From Lachnospiraceae bacterium (GTDB lineage Bacteria > Bacillota_A > Clostridia > Lachnospirales > Lachnospiraceae): a stretch of DNA of 64,000 bases. This document shows positions 16,112 to 24,936 of the stretch, one piece after another. Each line of letters opens with the position of its first letter. Positions within the stretch are counted from its first letter, which is position 1. The stretch is taken from NCBI GenBank assembly GCA_009911175.1, contig QXWX01000003.1:62001-126000 (forward strand), in the 5' to 3' direction. The notes below the pieces were generated by a model. It searched no databases. It worked only from the letters and a program-made list of their open reading frames with translations, and was not told where the DNA came from. The position numbers and the translations under genes were made by a program.

Positions 16112-16231
16112 CGGCGCTTATCTTCCGGCCTATGCCCGGGATTTTATCCGGATCGCGCAGCAGAAGTGCTGAAAGCCTTGCCTCGATAAAAAAAGCTATG
16201 CGGTTGGATGTTCCCCTTTCCGCAAACTCTC

Positions 16232-16993
16232 TCACAGGCTCTTATGCAGCAGCCCCAGCACCGTTTCCAGATCATGGACTTCCATCTGTCCCGGAGCGGA
16301 AGCCTTCTTCGCCGCGCCGAAGGTCAGCGCGGAGCCGAACACCTCCCCACACAATCTGCTGATCACACCGGTTCCTGCCATTGACATGGTGATGATCGGG
16401 CGGTCCGCATATTCCCGGGTCATTTCCTCCGTCGCAAGGAGAAGTGTCAGCACATCCCTCTTATTCTGCGGCATGACCGCAATCTTCGGGATGTCCGCGC
16501 CAAGCTCCTGCATCTTCCGCAATCGGCTCACGATCTCCTCCTGGGACGGAGTCTTGTGGAAATCATGGTTGGAGCCCACCACCTTGGCACCGGCCTCATG
16601 TGCGGCTTCGATGATCTCCCGGACCACCTCGTCTCCTGTAAATGCCTCCACATCCACCAGATCCACATCACCGCTCTCTGCCGCGGCCTTGTTGAGCGCG
16701 GCATAAGCCTCCGGCTCGATGGCCTTTTCCCCGCCTTCCTTCGAAGTCCGGAAGGTAAACAGCAGAGGGATTTCTTTCAGGGCCGCCCTCAGCTCTGAGA
16801 GCACCGCCTTCACCTGTTGCAGATCCAATACATGCTCAAACCAGTCCGCGCGCCACTCCACCACATCCACCGGAATCGTATCCAATGACTTTGCCTCCTG
16901 GATGATCTCTTCCTTTGTAACGCCTACGATGGGCACACAAATCTTCGGGATGCCCTCCCCTATCTTTACATTTCTTACTACCACCGGGTTCAT
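16232..16993 (-). CDS. aroD: 3-Dehydroquinate dehydratase, type I
   Basis: A 253-residue shikimate-pathway enzyme that dehydrates 3-dehydroquinate through a lysine Schiff base. Key residues are visible: Glu in VVEWRADWF, His in SNHDFHKTP (near 143) and the Schiff-base Lys in PKIAVMP (near 170). C-terminal SAPGQMEVHDL is typical. The start at 16993 (MNPVVVRN) follows AGGAGGAAATACAG; the open frame extends up to 17125 without a site. It stands alone, without other aro genes; the DNA downstream holds the adenine deaminase remnant. Confidence 0.93.
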   Translation of the reverse strand: MNPVVVRNVKIGEGIPKICVPIVGVTKEEIIQEAKSLDTIPVDVVEWRADWFEHVLDLQQVKAVLSELRAALKEIPLLFTFRTSKEGGEKAIEPEAYAALNKAAAESGDVDLVDVEAFTGDEVVREIIEAAHEAGAKVVGSNHDFHKTPSQEEIVSRLRKMQELGADIPKIAVMPQNKRDVLTLLLATEEMTREYADRPIITMSMAGTGVISRLCGEVFGSALTFGAAKKASAPGQMEVHDLETVLGLLHKSL

Positions 16994-17163
16994 CTGTATT
17001 TCCTCCTCGTCCTGCCGGACAAGCCGGAACAATCCCCCCAGAAAAGTTCCGGCCGTACAGGCAGTAATTCTTATTTCACACCTAAAACTCAGTATAACAA
17101 TACCAGCCCCAACAGATAATGTCAAATCTTAAGGAACTGTCCAAAAATAGCAGACCCTTGATC

Positions 17164-17310
17164 GTTACATGTCACACACTGACCAATCACTACGCTGATT
17201 GGTCAGGAGGATGCACATAAAAGCTGGGATTCAGGCCGTCCATTGCCGCAGGCAATTTAAAATGACGGCCTGAGTTACAGGGCACGCCTGGTGAAGGTGT
17301 GGCCTGTAAC
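17164..17310 (+). mobile_element. 147-bp MITE-like element, copy 2
   Basis: Same element as at 260, with two substitutions near its right end. It is flanked by the perfect 8-bp direct repeat CCTTGATC (17156-17163 and 17311-17318), which differs from the flanks of the other copies. It lies in the 465-base gap upstream of aroD; I see no gene in the rest of the gap. Confidence 0.9.
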
Positions 17311-17458
17311 CCTTGATCGGCGGGAGCAGAGGGTTGGAACCGGTGGCATTGAGATGATATCCGCTCACGGCTGAAAGAGTCCGCAATCCACTCCATAACG
17401 CACTATATGGAGAGCCGTGTGCTGCCATATTTCAAACTGTGCGGTTGGAATTATTTTT

Positions 17459-18772
17459 TTATTGCGGAAGGCAATAATGGGTATTCTTGCCCTTTCCTTC
17501 TTGGATAAGCAGACCGTTTTCAATCAGTTTTTTTAGCAGCCGTCCGCATGATGACTGACCTATACCAAGCAGTATTTCTATTTCTTTTCTTGTAATAACC
17601 CCCCGTTGCTTTGTCAGAACAATCACTTTTTCTTCTGGTGTGCTTTTCTCTGGATTTACTTGCATTTGCCTTGCGGGTTCAGGCATTGCATTCAGATTAG
17701 GGAGAATAATTTTAAATGCATTATCAGATGTTTCAATATGCGGTGTCATTCCGGTTCCCTCATACGCCTCCATGATTTTTATAATTCCGGTTCCATAGGC
17801 TTCTATCAATTCTAAACGGTAAAATACATTTGCCAGTTTGAAGTTCCGACAGACGGAAATACCCATTGTTACATCTTTTAAGGACACGCCGCTTACCAGA
17901 CCGCCAATAGAGGTAAATTCAAGTCTGTCTGCATAAAGGCTGATGAAAGTACTGGCGCGGAATGAATATTCACGATGCACAAGAAGATTCAAAAGAGCTT
18001 CCCTGACTGCTGTTTCCGGATAATCCCGTCTGTCAATACGATATAACTTATCAAAGGTTGAGTGTGTCTGATTACGGAAATCAATAAAATCATATGCTTC
18101 ATCCATCTGCCGAAAGAGGGAGCCGGAGAATTCTCGCCGATCCTTAAATTCACTCTGCGTTGTACCTTGAAAAACAGCGGCTTTAATTGTATGCACACAC
18201 TGATCCGAAAGCAGTAACCCCAAGTTTGTATAGACACCATCCTGTGTTACCATTCCCAATGTTTTCATTTGTGTGAGACCAAACTTGACATTTCGTTCAG
18301 CAAATACTTTTTTTGCACTTTCGAAGGTTAAATTTTGTTCCAAAGACCGCATTTCTTCAAAATGATCTCCGTCAGTTTCCTTAATCATGCGACGGATCGC
18401 AGTGTTTGTAGCCGGAACAGAAGAATAACCTTGACGGACATAAACGCCTTCAGGACGCAAGCCTTTTTTGGCTATATAATATGGTCGCTCTGTTCCCTGC
18501 TGAATATCAACAGTAACGATTTTCTTTCCATCTACCGTTACTGTTTCATAATGAAGAAACATCGTCAGATCCGGTTTAATTGCATCTCGAACCATATTGC
18601 TGATTTGCAAAGAAGTTTCATCTGGGTTATCCAGTCCTGACACGGTTCCGTCGTCCTGAACGCCTATATACAGTTTTCCTCCCTCACAGTTTGCAAAAGC
18701 AATGACTTCTTTTTTTATATCGTCCACTACAATTGCTTTTAGTTCAACCGTTTCGCTTTCCTGAAAAATCAC
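17459..18772 (-). CDS. AlbA_2 (Schlafen-like) domain and winged-helix protein
   Basis: A 437-residue protein. Residues about 1-120 form an AlbA_2/Schlafen-AlbA domain (SETVELKAIV, then IAFANCEGGKLYIGVQDDGT). The middle (residues about 250-345, REALLNLLVHREYS and EFTSIGGL) matches the RecG-like C-terminal ATPase-type module of this family, and the end is a winged helix (TRKEIEILLGIGQSSCGRLL). Such proteins are thought to be nucleic-acid-binding regulators and often travel with mobile DNA. I choose the GTG at 18772 because AGGAGG lies 7 bases upstream; the ATG at 18802 precedes that site. It is AT-rich relative to aroD, with an integrase remnant just upstream. Confidence 0.75.
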   Translation of the reverse strand: MIFQESETVELKAIVVDDIKKEVIAFANCEGGKLYIGVQDDGTVSGLDNPDETSLQISNMVRDAIKPDLTMFLHYETVTVDGKKIVTVDIQQGTERPYYIAKKGLRPEGVYVRQGYSSVPATNTAIRRMIKETDGDHFEEMRSLEQNLTFESAKKVFAERNVKFGLTQMKTLGMVTQDGVYTNLGLLLSDQCVHTIKAAVFQGTTQSEFKDRREFSGSLFRQMDEAYDFIDFRNQTHSTFDKLYRIDRRDYPETAVREALLNLLVHREYSFRASTFISLYADRLEFTSIGGLVSGVSLKDVTMGISVCRNFKLANVFYRLELIEAYGTGIIKIMEAYEGTGMTPHIETSDNAFKIILPNLNAMPEPARQMQVNPEKSTPEEKVIVLTKQRGVITRKEIEILLGIGQSSCGRLLKKLIENGLLIQEGKGKNTHYCLPQ

Positions 18773-18922
18773 TTGACTGCCTCCTAATTTTATTCTACCC
18801 ACATTCTACCCATTCTACTCATTCTTGTCAATCATTTTGTTGGAATGAGGAGAATAAATTAAAAATGCAATAGGAAACGGAATAATACTCAGCTTTTTCC
18901 GTTTGTCGTTATTATACCGTAA

Positions 18923-19108
18923 CGGCATTCTCACGTGTCGCTATTAATTGACATGGGATTCCCGGCAATGCTCATTGCGGAGCGGATTGGCGATACCGTG
19001 GAAATGATTAATAACACTTATGGTCACCTATACCCAAACCGGCACGAGGAGGTAGCAGCCGCTATTTTACTGGACGGATGCCTTGCGGCAGAGTGCAAGG
19101 CACCGTGA
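18923..19108 (+). pseudogene. Tyrosine recombinase/integrase, C-terminal fragment
   Basis: After an in-frame TAA the plus strand reads RHSHVSLLIDMGFPAMLIAE, then RIGDTVEMINNTYGHLYPN, then a short tail to TGA at 19106. The RHSH box and the catalytic Tyr in NTYGHLYPN are diagnostic for phage or ICE-type tyrosine integrases. Everything upstream, including the first catalytic Arg domain, is missing. It marks an old integration event between the AlbA_2 gene and the GH112 gene. Confidence 0.75.
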
Positions 19109-19154
19109 ACAGTAACATATAGCAGTTCATTCGAATTCATGCCCTCTCTCAGAA

Positions 19155-19183
19155 TAGACTTTCCCCCTCCATTATGATATACT
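19155..19183 (+). promoter_or_regulatory. Promoter candidate of the GH112 gene
   Basis: TAGACT, a 17-bp spacer and TATACT (19178-19183), about 105 bases before the start. A leader hairpin follows at 19204-19240 (CCCGTTCCCGGTC against GACCGGACGGG). Confidence 0.5.
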
Positions 19184-19288
19184 TACACCATCACGAAAGC
19201 CGTCCCGTTCCCGGTCTCATCAACAGTCAGACCGGACGGGCAGCATGATCTATATCCAATATATTTTTAAGATCGGAGGAATTTACAC

Positions 19289-21487
19289 ATGAATACGAGA
19301 GGACGTGTAACCATACCCACAGACATGGATATCATCGAAGATACCATACGCCTGTCCGAGCAATGGGGCGCCGACGCGGTCCGGGACTGCGACGGGACCG
19401 ATTTCCCCGTGGAGTTAAAAGACGCGGGGCTCAAAGTCTACTCCACCTACTACACCACCCGCAAGGACAACGCCTGGGCCAAAGCCAACCCCGACGAGAT
19501 CCAGCAGATGTACCTTATGACCCCCATTTACACCGCATCGGCGGATTCTCTGCGCATCCCCCTGATGAAGGGTCTGTACAGAGACATGCTGACCCCCAAC
19601 ACCCGGGACGACATCACCCGCTGGTGGGAGGTCATCGACCGGAGCACCGGTAAGGTCGTCCCCCCATCCGGCCGGCACTGCGGCGAGAGCAGCGGAGAGG
19701 CGGTTCCCGCATCCGGCTGGCACTATGACGAGAGTACCGGAGAGGTGGTCATCCGAACCGTCCCATTTCACGATTATACGGTCAGCTTCCTGGCCTACAT
19801 CATGTGGGACCCGGTTCATATGTACAACGCGGTGGTCAACGACTGGAAGGACGTGGAGCACCAGATCACCTTCGACGTGCGCCAGCCCAAGACCCACGCA
19901 TTTACCATGGAGCGCCTGCGCAGGTTCATCCAGGACCACCCCTATGTAAATGTACTCCGCTTCACCACATTTTTCCACCAGTTCACCCTCGTATTCGATG
20001 AGCTGGCCCGTGAAAAATACGTGGACTGGTACGGCTATTCCGCATCCGTCAGCCCCTATATCCTGGAGCAGTTCGAGCGGGAAGCCGGCTACCCCTTCCG
20101 CCCCGAATACATCATTGATCAGGGCTATTACAACAACCAGTACCGCATCCCCTCCAAAGAATTTCGGGATTTCCAGGCATTCCAGCGCAGGGAAGTGGCG
20201 AAGATCGTAAAAGAAATGACAGACATTACCCATGAATACGGCAAGGAAGCCATGATGTTCTTAGGGGACCATTGGATCGGCACCGAACCGTTCCTGGAGG
20301 GATTTGAAAAGCTGGGGCTGGACGCGGTTGTGGGAAGCGTAGGAAATGGCTCCACCCTGCGGCTGATCAGCGACATCGAAGGCGTTTCCTATACGGAGGC
20401 CCGCCTGCTGCCCTATTTCTTCCCGGATACCTTCCACGAAGGCGGAGATCCCGTGAAGGAGGCCAAGGTCAACTGGGTGACTGCCCGCCGCGCCATCCTG
20501 CGAAAGCCCGTAGACCGGATCGGGTACGGCGGATACCTGAAGCTGACGCTGGATTTCCCGGAATTTGTAGACTATGTGGAGTCCGTCTGCAATGAATTCC
20601 GCGAGCTCTATGACAACGTAAAAGGCTGCGTGCCCTACTGCGTCAAGCGTGTCGCCGTCCTGAACTGCTGGGGAAAAATGCGCGCCTGGGGATGTCACAT
20701 GGTACACCATGCCCTGTATTTCAAACAGAATTATTCCTATGCGGGAGTCATTGAGGCCCTCTCCGGAGCTCCTTTTGACGTGCGTTTCATCAGCTTTGAC
20801 GACATCAAGGAGAATCCGGATATCCTGAAAGGTATCGACGCGCTCGTCAACGTGGGGGATGCCGACACAGCTCATACCGGCGGGGAATGGTGGCGCGACC
20901 CGGACATATCCTCCGCGGTCAAGCAGTTTGTCTACAACGGCGGCGGTATTATCGGAATCGGCGAACCCACCGCCCACCAGGCAAACGGCCATTTCTTCCA
21001 GCTCGCCAACGTGTTCGGCGTAGAGGAGGAACGCGGCTTCACTCTGGGCTACGACAAATACAACTGGGAGTGCGGCAGCCATTTTATCACCGAGGACGCG
21101 TCAGATGAAATTGACTTCGGAGAAAGCAAGAAAAATATCTATGCGCTGGAAGGCGCCCAGGTGCTGGTAGAACGAGAAAAGGAAGTGCAGCTTGCGGTCA
21201 ACACCTTCGGAAAGGGCCGCGCCGTCTACATCACCGGACTGCCCTACAGCTTCGAGAACAGCCGCCTCTTCTACCGGGCGGTCCTGTGGAGCACCGGAGA
21301 CGAAGCGAATCTGCGCCGATGGTTTTCCACGAACTACAACGTGGAGGTCCATGCCTATCCTGAAAATGGAAAATACTGCGTGGTAAATAATACCTACGAG
21401 CCTCAGAGCACGACCGTGTATTTGGGAGATGGAAGCAGCTTTGAGCTGGAGCTGGAAGCGAATCAGATTGTATGGTATACCTTGTGA
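19289..21487 (+). CDS. GH112 galactosyl-HexNAc (or galactosyl-rhamnose) phosphorylase
   Basis: A 732-residue cytosolic enzyme of glycoside hydrolase family 112, which splits beta-1,3-galactosyl-N-acetylhexosamine (mucin or milk-glycan units) with phosphate to galactose-1-phosphate and HexNAc; some clostridial members use galactosyl-rhamnose. The start TRGRVTIPTD, the stretch VRDCDGTDFP and the catalytic-acid region AMMFLGDHWIGTEPF (near residue 324) fit the family. Residues about 112-155 hold an inserted near-repeat (SSGEAVPASGWHYDES). GATCGGAGGAATT precedes the ATG. No sugar transporter is adjacent, so the substrate choice is open. Confidence 0.88.
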   Translation: MNTRGRVTIPTDMDIIEDTIRLSEQWGADAVRDCDGTDFPVELKDAGLKVYSTYYTTRKDNAWAKANPDEIQQMYLMTPIYTASADSLRIPLMKGLYRDMLTPNTRDDITRWWEVIDRSTGKVVPPSGRHCGESSGEAVPASGWHYDESTGEVVIRTVPFHDYTVSFLAYIMWDPVHMYNAVVNDWKDVEHQITFDVRQPKTHAFTMERLRRFIQDHPYVNVLRFTTFFHQFTLVFDELAREKYVDWYGYSASVSPYILEQFEREAGYPFRPEYIIDQGYYNNQYRIPSKEFRDFQAFQRREVAKIVKEMTDITHEYGKEAMMFLGDHWIGTEPFLEGFEKLGLDAVVGSVGNGSTLRLISDIEGVSYTEARLLPYFFPDTFHEGGDPVKEAKVNWVTARRAILRKPVDRIGYGGYLKLTLDFPEFVDYVESVCNEFRELYDNVKGCVPYCVKRVAVLNCWGKMRAWGCHMVHHALYFKQNYSYAGVIEALSGAPFDVRFISFDDIKENPDILKGIDALVNVGDADTAHTGGEWWRDPDISSAVKQFVYNGGGIIGIGEPTAHQANGHFFQLANVFGVEEERGFTLGYDKYNWECGSHFITEDASDEIDFGESKKNIYALEGAQVLVEREKEVQLAVNTFGKGRAVYITGLPYSFENSRLFYRAVLWSTGDEANLRRWFSTNYNVEVHAYPENGKYCVVNNTYEPQSTTVYLGDGSSFELELEANQIVWYTL

Positions 21488-21530
21488 AGCGGCCGGATGG
21501 CCATAATGGGATGCCCTTGGGCATACCCTG
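21474..21530 (+). repeat. Dispersed two-hairpin repeat, copy 2
   Basis: Starts inside the last codons of the GH112 gene (TATACCTTGTGAAGCGGCCG) and continues with GATGGCCATAATGGGATGCC then CTTGGGCATA. It is the best preserved copy; the stems are GGCC/GGCC and ATGCCC/GGGCAT. It may double as the end of the transcript. Confidence 0.65.
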
Positions 21531-21548
21531 AGAAATGGCCGATACACT

Positions 21549-21578
21549 GGGACTGCCGGAACGATTTTCCGGCAGCCC
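21549..21578 (+). terminator. Hairpin downstream of GH112
   Basis: GGGACTGCCGGA against TCCGGCAGCCCC with a 7-base loop; there is only a weak U-rich tail. Confidence 0.5.
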
Positions 21579-21653
21579 CATCACTCTGTTTCCGGCAGGC
21601 TTCCCGGAACCAGCTCCCCGTACCCGCTGTTCCTGGCAATCTGCATCAGTCTA

Positions 21654-21690
21654 GTTACAGGTCACACCTTGACCAGGCGTGCCCTGTAAC
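21654..21690 (-). mobile_element. 37-bp solo hairpin element with 8-bp target duplication
   Basis: Begins GTTACAGGTCACACC and ends GTGCCCTGTAAC. It is the exact reverse complement of the last 37 bases of MITE copy 1 (370-406). It is flanked by the perfect 8-bp direct repeat TCAGTCTA (21646-21653 and 21691-21698), so it was inserted as a unit and is not a remnant of a longer copy. Confidence 0.85.
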
Positions 21691-21865
21691 TCAGTCTATC
21701 CTTTTTCCACTTTTTCCCCCAGAACCAATTGACATGCACCCCATAATTGCATAAAATAAGAAGGCATGCAATGAATCTGTCAGATTCCGCATGAATTTAC
21801 ACCGTTGTATATCCCCCTCCGATCCGTCTCCGCGCCGATCGCCGGGCGGATAACATAAAGAGTAG

Positions 21866-21925
21866 TAGAAAAATAACTGACACATCTTGGCTTGTCTATC
21901 TGTATCACTTATTTTTCTACTGCTC
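21866..21925. repeat. Short member of the GTAGAAAAATAACT inverted-repeat family
   Basis: Arms GTAGAAAAATAA and TTATTTTTCTAC surround CATCTTGGCTTGTCTAT. The element at 43838-43999 has related ends and the same inner words CATCTTGACTTGTCTAT. It lies just before the DUF1015 gene. Confidence 0.6.
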
Positions 21926-21955
21926 CTAAATTCCCCAGAAAAGGAGCACTCACTT

Positions 21956-23185
21956 ATGCCAACCATCCGTCCTTTCCGGAGCGTGCGGCCATCGAAGGAA
22001 AAAGCTTCCTCCATCGCCGCCCTCCCCTATGACGTTTACAACCGGGCAGAAGCCAAAGAAGCAGTCAGGCAGAACCCCCTTTCCTTTTTGAAGATAGACC
22101 GCCCGGAGACCCAGTTTCCGGATGATACCGACATGTATTCCCCGCAGGTTTACGAGCGCGCCCGTGACACTCTCCGGGAAATGCTCTCAGACGGGTCGTT
22201 TATCGAGGACCCCGAGCCCTGCTACTATCTCTATGCCCTGACCTTTGCCGGACGCACCCAGACCGGCATCGTAGGATGCGCCTCCATCGACGATTATCTG
22301 AACGGGACCATCCGCAGGCATGAGAATACCAAGGAAGAAAAGGAGCTGGACCGAATCCGCCATGTGGACACGCTGAGCGCCCAGACCGGCCCCATTTTTC
22401 TGACCTACCGTCCTGATCCGGGCCTGAGGCAGCTTACGGAAGCCGCAAAAGCCTCCGCTCCGCTCTACGATTTCACGGCAGAGGACGGGATCCGCCATCA
22501 GGTATGGCGTTTGGAGCAAAATATCGAAGCCGTCACGGAATTATTCGCCGGGATCGGGCATATTTATATCGCAGACGGCCATCACCGTGCCGCCTCCGCA
22601 GTAAAAGCCGGTCTCAAACGCAGGGAGGCACACCCGGATTATACCGGGGATGAGGAATTTAACTACTTCCTCTCCGTACTCTTCCCCGCGGATGAGCTGC
22701 GGATTTACGATTACAACCGGGTCGTCACCGGATGGAACGGACACACCCGCGAAGAACTGCTGGACGCAGTCAGCAGACATTTTGACATTCGGGAACTGTC
22801 CGGCCCCCGGCATCCCGGGCACAAAGGCGAGATCGCCATGTACCTCGGCGGCGTCTGGTATGCGCTTACGGCACATGCAGATCTGTACACCCAGGATCCG
22901 GTAGATGACCTGGACGTGTCCATTCTGCAAAATACTGTTCTCGGCCCGCTGTTCGGCATCCAGGATCCCAGGACTGACCCTCGGATCCGGTTCATAGGCG
23001 GAATCCGGGGATTGGAGGAGCTGGTTCGGCTGACAGATGCAGGCACAGAGAACGCGGCCTTTGCCATGTATCCCACTTCAATGGAAGAACTGCTCTCAGT
23101 GGCGGATTCCGGCCGCCTGATGCCGCCCAAGTCCACCTGGTTCGAGCCCAAGCTGCGGAGCGGATTATTTATTCACCGTTTTTGA
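21956..23185 (+). CDS. DUF1015-family protein
   Basis: A 409-residue soluble protein of the DUF1015 family, widespread in Clostridia and often near serine or phosphoserine genes, but without a proven function. The family hallmarks are visible: the N-terminal RPFRSVRPS with ALPYDVYN, the central motif IYIADGHHRAASA (near residue 205) and the C-terminal LMPPKSTWFEPKLRSGLF. AAAAGGAGCACTCACTT precedes the ATG at 21956; an upstream in-frame ATG at 21887 lies in the inverted repeat. It is alone in its direction with the next gene 160 bases on. Confidence 0.85.
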   Translation: MPTIRPFRSVRPSKEKASSIAALPYDVYNRAEAKEAVRQNPLSFLKIDRPETQFPDDTDMYSPQVYERARDTLREMLSDGSFIEDPEPCYYLYALTFAGRTQTGIVGCASIDDYLNGTIRRHENTKEEKELDRIRHVDTLSAQTGPIFLTYRPDPGLRQLTEAAKASAPLYDFTAEDGIRHQVWRLEQNIEAVTELFAGIGHIYIADGHHRAASAVKAGLKRREAHPDYTGDEEFNYFLSVLFPADELRIYDYNRVVTGWNGHTREELLDAVSRHFDIRELSGPRHPGHKGEIAMYLGGVWYALTAHADLYTQDPVDDLDVSILQNTVLGPLFGIQDPRTDPRIRFIGGIRGLEELVRLTDAGTENAAFAMYPTSMEELLSVADSGRLMPPKSTWFEPKLRSGLFIHRF

Positions 23186-23351
23186 TCCATCATCGGACAC
23201 AGCGCCTGTCCCGCAGACGTTACAGGCAGTACACGGATAATCTATTCATGCCATGATGTTCCGGGCGTGCCCTTTGATCGTATACTTATATAAGGAATGC
23301 GGACATATGTTAAATTATATCATTCGTAAATGGAAAAGAGAGGTAATGAAA

Positions 23352-24215
23352 ATGCAGCGAAATGATCCATGCTGGTGCGGCAGCGGCAAAAAATATAAAA
23401 AATGCCACATGCCGATCGAAGAAAAAATCCTGTTACATGCCGACCGGGGCGAGATCGTTCCAAAGAGAGAGCTTTTAAAAACCCCCTTTCAGATTGAAAA
23501 GATCAAGGAAAGCGCAGCGTTAAACACAGCTGTACTGGACGAGGTGGAGAAGCATATCCATATCGGCATGAGCACCGCGGAGATCGACCGGATCGTATAT
23601 GATTTTACCACCAGCCACGGCGGGATCCCTGCGCCGCTCCACTACCAGGGATTTCCAAAAAGCGTCTGCACCTCTATCAACAACGAAGTCTGCCACGGCA
23701 TTCCGGATGAAAACATCATCCTGCGGGAGGGCGATATTGTCAATGTAGACGTGTCCACCAGCCTGGACGGTTACTTTTCCGACGCGTCCCGCATGTTCAC
23801 TCTGGGAAAGATTTCCGAGCGCGCCGAGCGCATCATCCGCGTAACGGAAGAATGCGTTCATCTCGGCCTGGCCCAGGCAAAGCCCTGGGGACATCTGGGA
23901 GATATTGCTGACGCCATCAACTCCCATGCCCAGGCAAACGGCTATTCCGTAGTGGAGGAGATTGGCGGACACGGGATCGGTCTGGAATTTCATGAAGAAC
24001 CCTTTGTCAGCTACGTAACTCCCAAAGGCAGCGAAATGCTCCTGGTGCCCGGCATGATGTTCACCATCGAACCCATGGTCAACGAAGGCAGCCCCGATTT
24101 CTTCGTAGACGAAGACAATGACTGGACCGTTTACACCATCGATGACGGATTGTCCGCGCAGATCGAATACATGGTGCTGATCACCGAGACCGGCGCCGAG
24201 GTTCTTACCAAATAA
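23352..24215 (+). CDS. map: Methionine aminopeptidase with N-terminal SEC-C motif
   Basis: A 287-residue type I methionine aminopeptidase that removes the initiator Met from new proteins. Residues about 1-22 form a SEC-C zinc motif (DPCWCGSGKKYKKCH), common in the clostridial form and thought to guide it to ribosomes. Metal ligands of the pita-bread fold are visible: Asp in VNVDVSTS and YFSDASR, His in GGHGIGLEFHEEP, Glu in FTIEPMVNEG and the last Glu in AQIEYMVLIT. I take the ATG at 23352, 8 bases after GAGAGG; the ATG at 23346 is too close. It may be a second Map, since many Clostridia have one in the ribosomal cluster. Confidence 0.9.
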   Translation: MQRNDPCWCGSGKKYKKCHMPIEEKILLHADRGEIVPKRELLKTPFQIEKIKESAALNTAVLDEVEKHIHIGMSTAEIDRIVYDFTTSHGGIPAPLHYQGFPKSVCTSINNEVCHGIPDENIILREGDIVNVDVSTSLDGYFSDASRMFTLGKISERAERIIRVTEECVHLGLAQAKPWGHLGDIADAINSHAQANGYSVVEEIGGHGIGLEFHEEPFVSYVTPKGSEMLLVPGMMFTIEPMVNEGSPDFFVDEDNDWTVYTIDDGLSAQIEYMVLITETGAEVLTK

Positions 24216-24223
24216 AAACCAAA

Positions 24224-24269
24224 AAAATGCGCCTGCGGCCTGTATTTGTCCTCCCGCAGCGCGCATTTT
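24224..24269. terminator. Bidirectional terminator between map and the radical SAM gene
   Basis: AAAATGCGCCTGCGG (24224-24238) pairs with CCGCAGCGCGCATTTT (24254-24269). A and T runs on the two sides serve both converging genes. Confidence 0.7.
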
Positions 24270-24322
24270 CAATTCCTTTTCCGTTTCTAACAAATAACTC
24301 TCTCACAGCGCAGGCAAACCTT

Positions 24323-24919
24323 CTACACAAATTTTCTCACCCGCAGCTCCACTCCCAGCGATTCCGCCAGCTTCCTGCTGTCCTCAATGTCCCTCTCCGG
24401 CAGCACATCCACCACCGTCATCTTCACCTGCGGGATCCTTTTTGCGCATTCCGCCGTAAATGCCAGCATTCCCTCAAACGCGTCCTCAAACCGCGGCCGG
24501 GTGACTTCCATATATTCCTCTTTATTCGGCGCATTCAGGCTGATCGAAATGGAATCCACCACCTCCGCCAGCATCGGAACAATGTCCCTTCCATGATACA
24601 GATTTCCCAGCCCGTTCGTATTCAGCCGGATCCGCAGACCATACCTCTCCTTCGCATATCTGGCCGATTCCACCAGATTCTCCAGCGCGCAGGTCGGCTC
24701 TCCATAGCCGCAGTACACAAGCTCCTTCCGGCCGGAAAAGTCAAACGCGTCCATTGCCGCCTTGATCTCCTCCAGCTTCGGATCCTGCTCGTGCCACAGC
24801 GTATCCGCGTCCCCCACCCCGTTGTGATGGCTGCGGATGCAGAACCGGCAGCTGCAGTCACATTGATTGGTCAGATTGACATACACCTGGTCCTGATACG
24901 TATACAAAATCTCCGCCAT
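24323..24919 (-). CDS. Radical SAM protein, TatD-linked type
   Basis: A 198-residue short radical SAM enzyme. The cluster motif C-x3-C-x2-C is seen in NQCDCSCRFCIRS (residues about 19-27) and the SAM-binding GYGEP motif in VYCGYGEPTC. Length and sequence fit the family usually encoded beside or fused to TatD nuclease (TIGR04038-like); its substrate is unknown. It starts 17 bases after the ECF S-component gene, so it is the last gene of the pyridoxal kinase operon. No tatD is present here. Confidence 0.8.
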   Translation of the reverse strand: MAEILYTYQDQVYVNLTNQCDCSCRFCIRSHHNGVGDADTLWHEQDPKLEEIKAAMDAFDFSGRKELVYCGYGEPTCALENLVESARYAKERYGLRIRLNTNGLGNLYHGRDIVPMLAEVVDSISISLNAPNKEEYMEVTRPRFEDAFEGMLAFTAECAKRIPQVKMTVVDVLPERDIEDSRKLAESLGVELRVRKFV

Positions 24920-24936
24920 TTTTTCTCTTCTCCTTT

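Noticed and set aside
19415..20233. Long minus-strand open frame (272 codons) opposite the GH112 gene
   Set aside because: It is the antisense shadow of a clear family member in GC-rich DNA, with no ribosome site and no protein-like motif.
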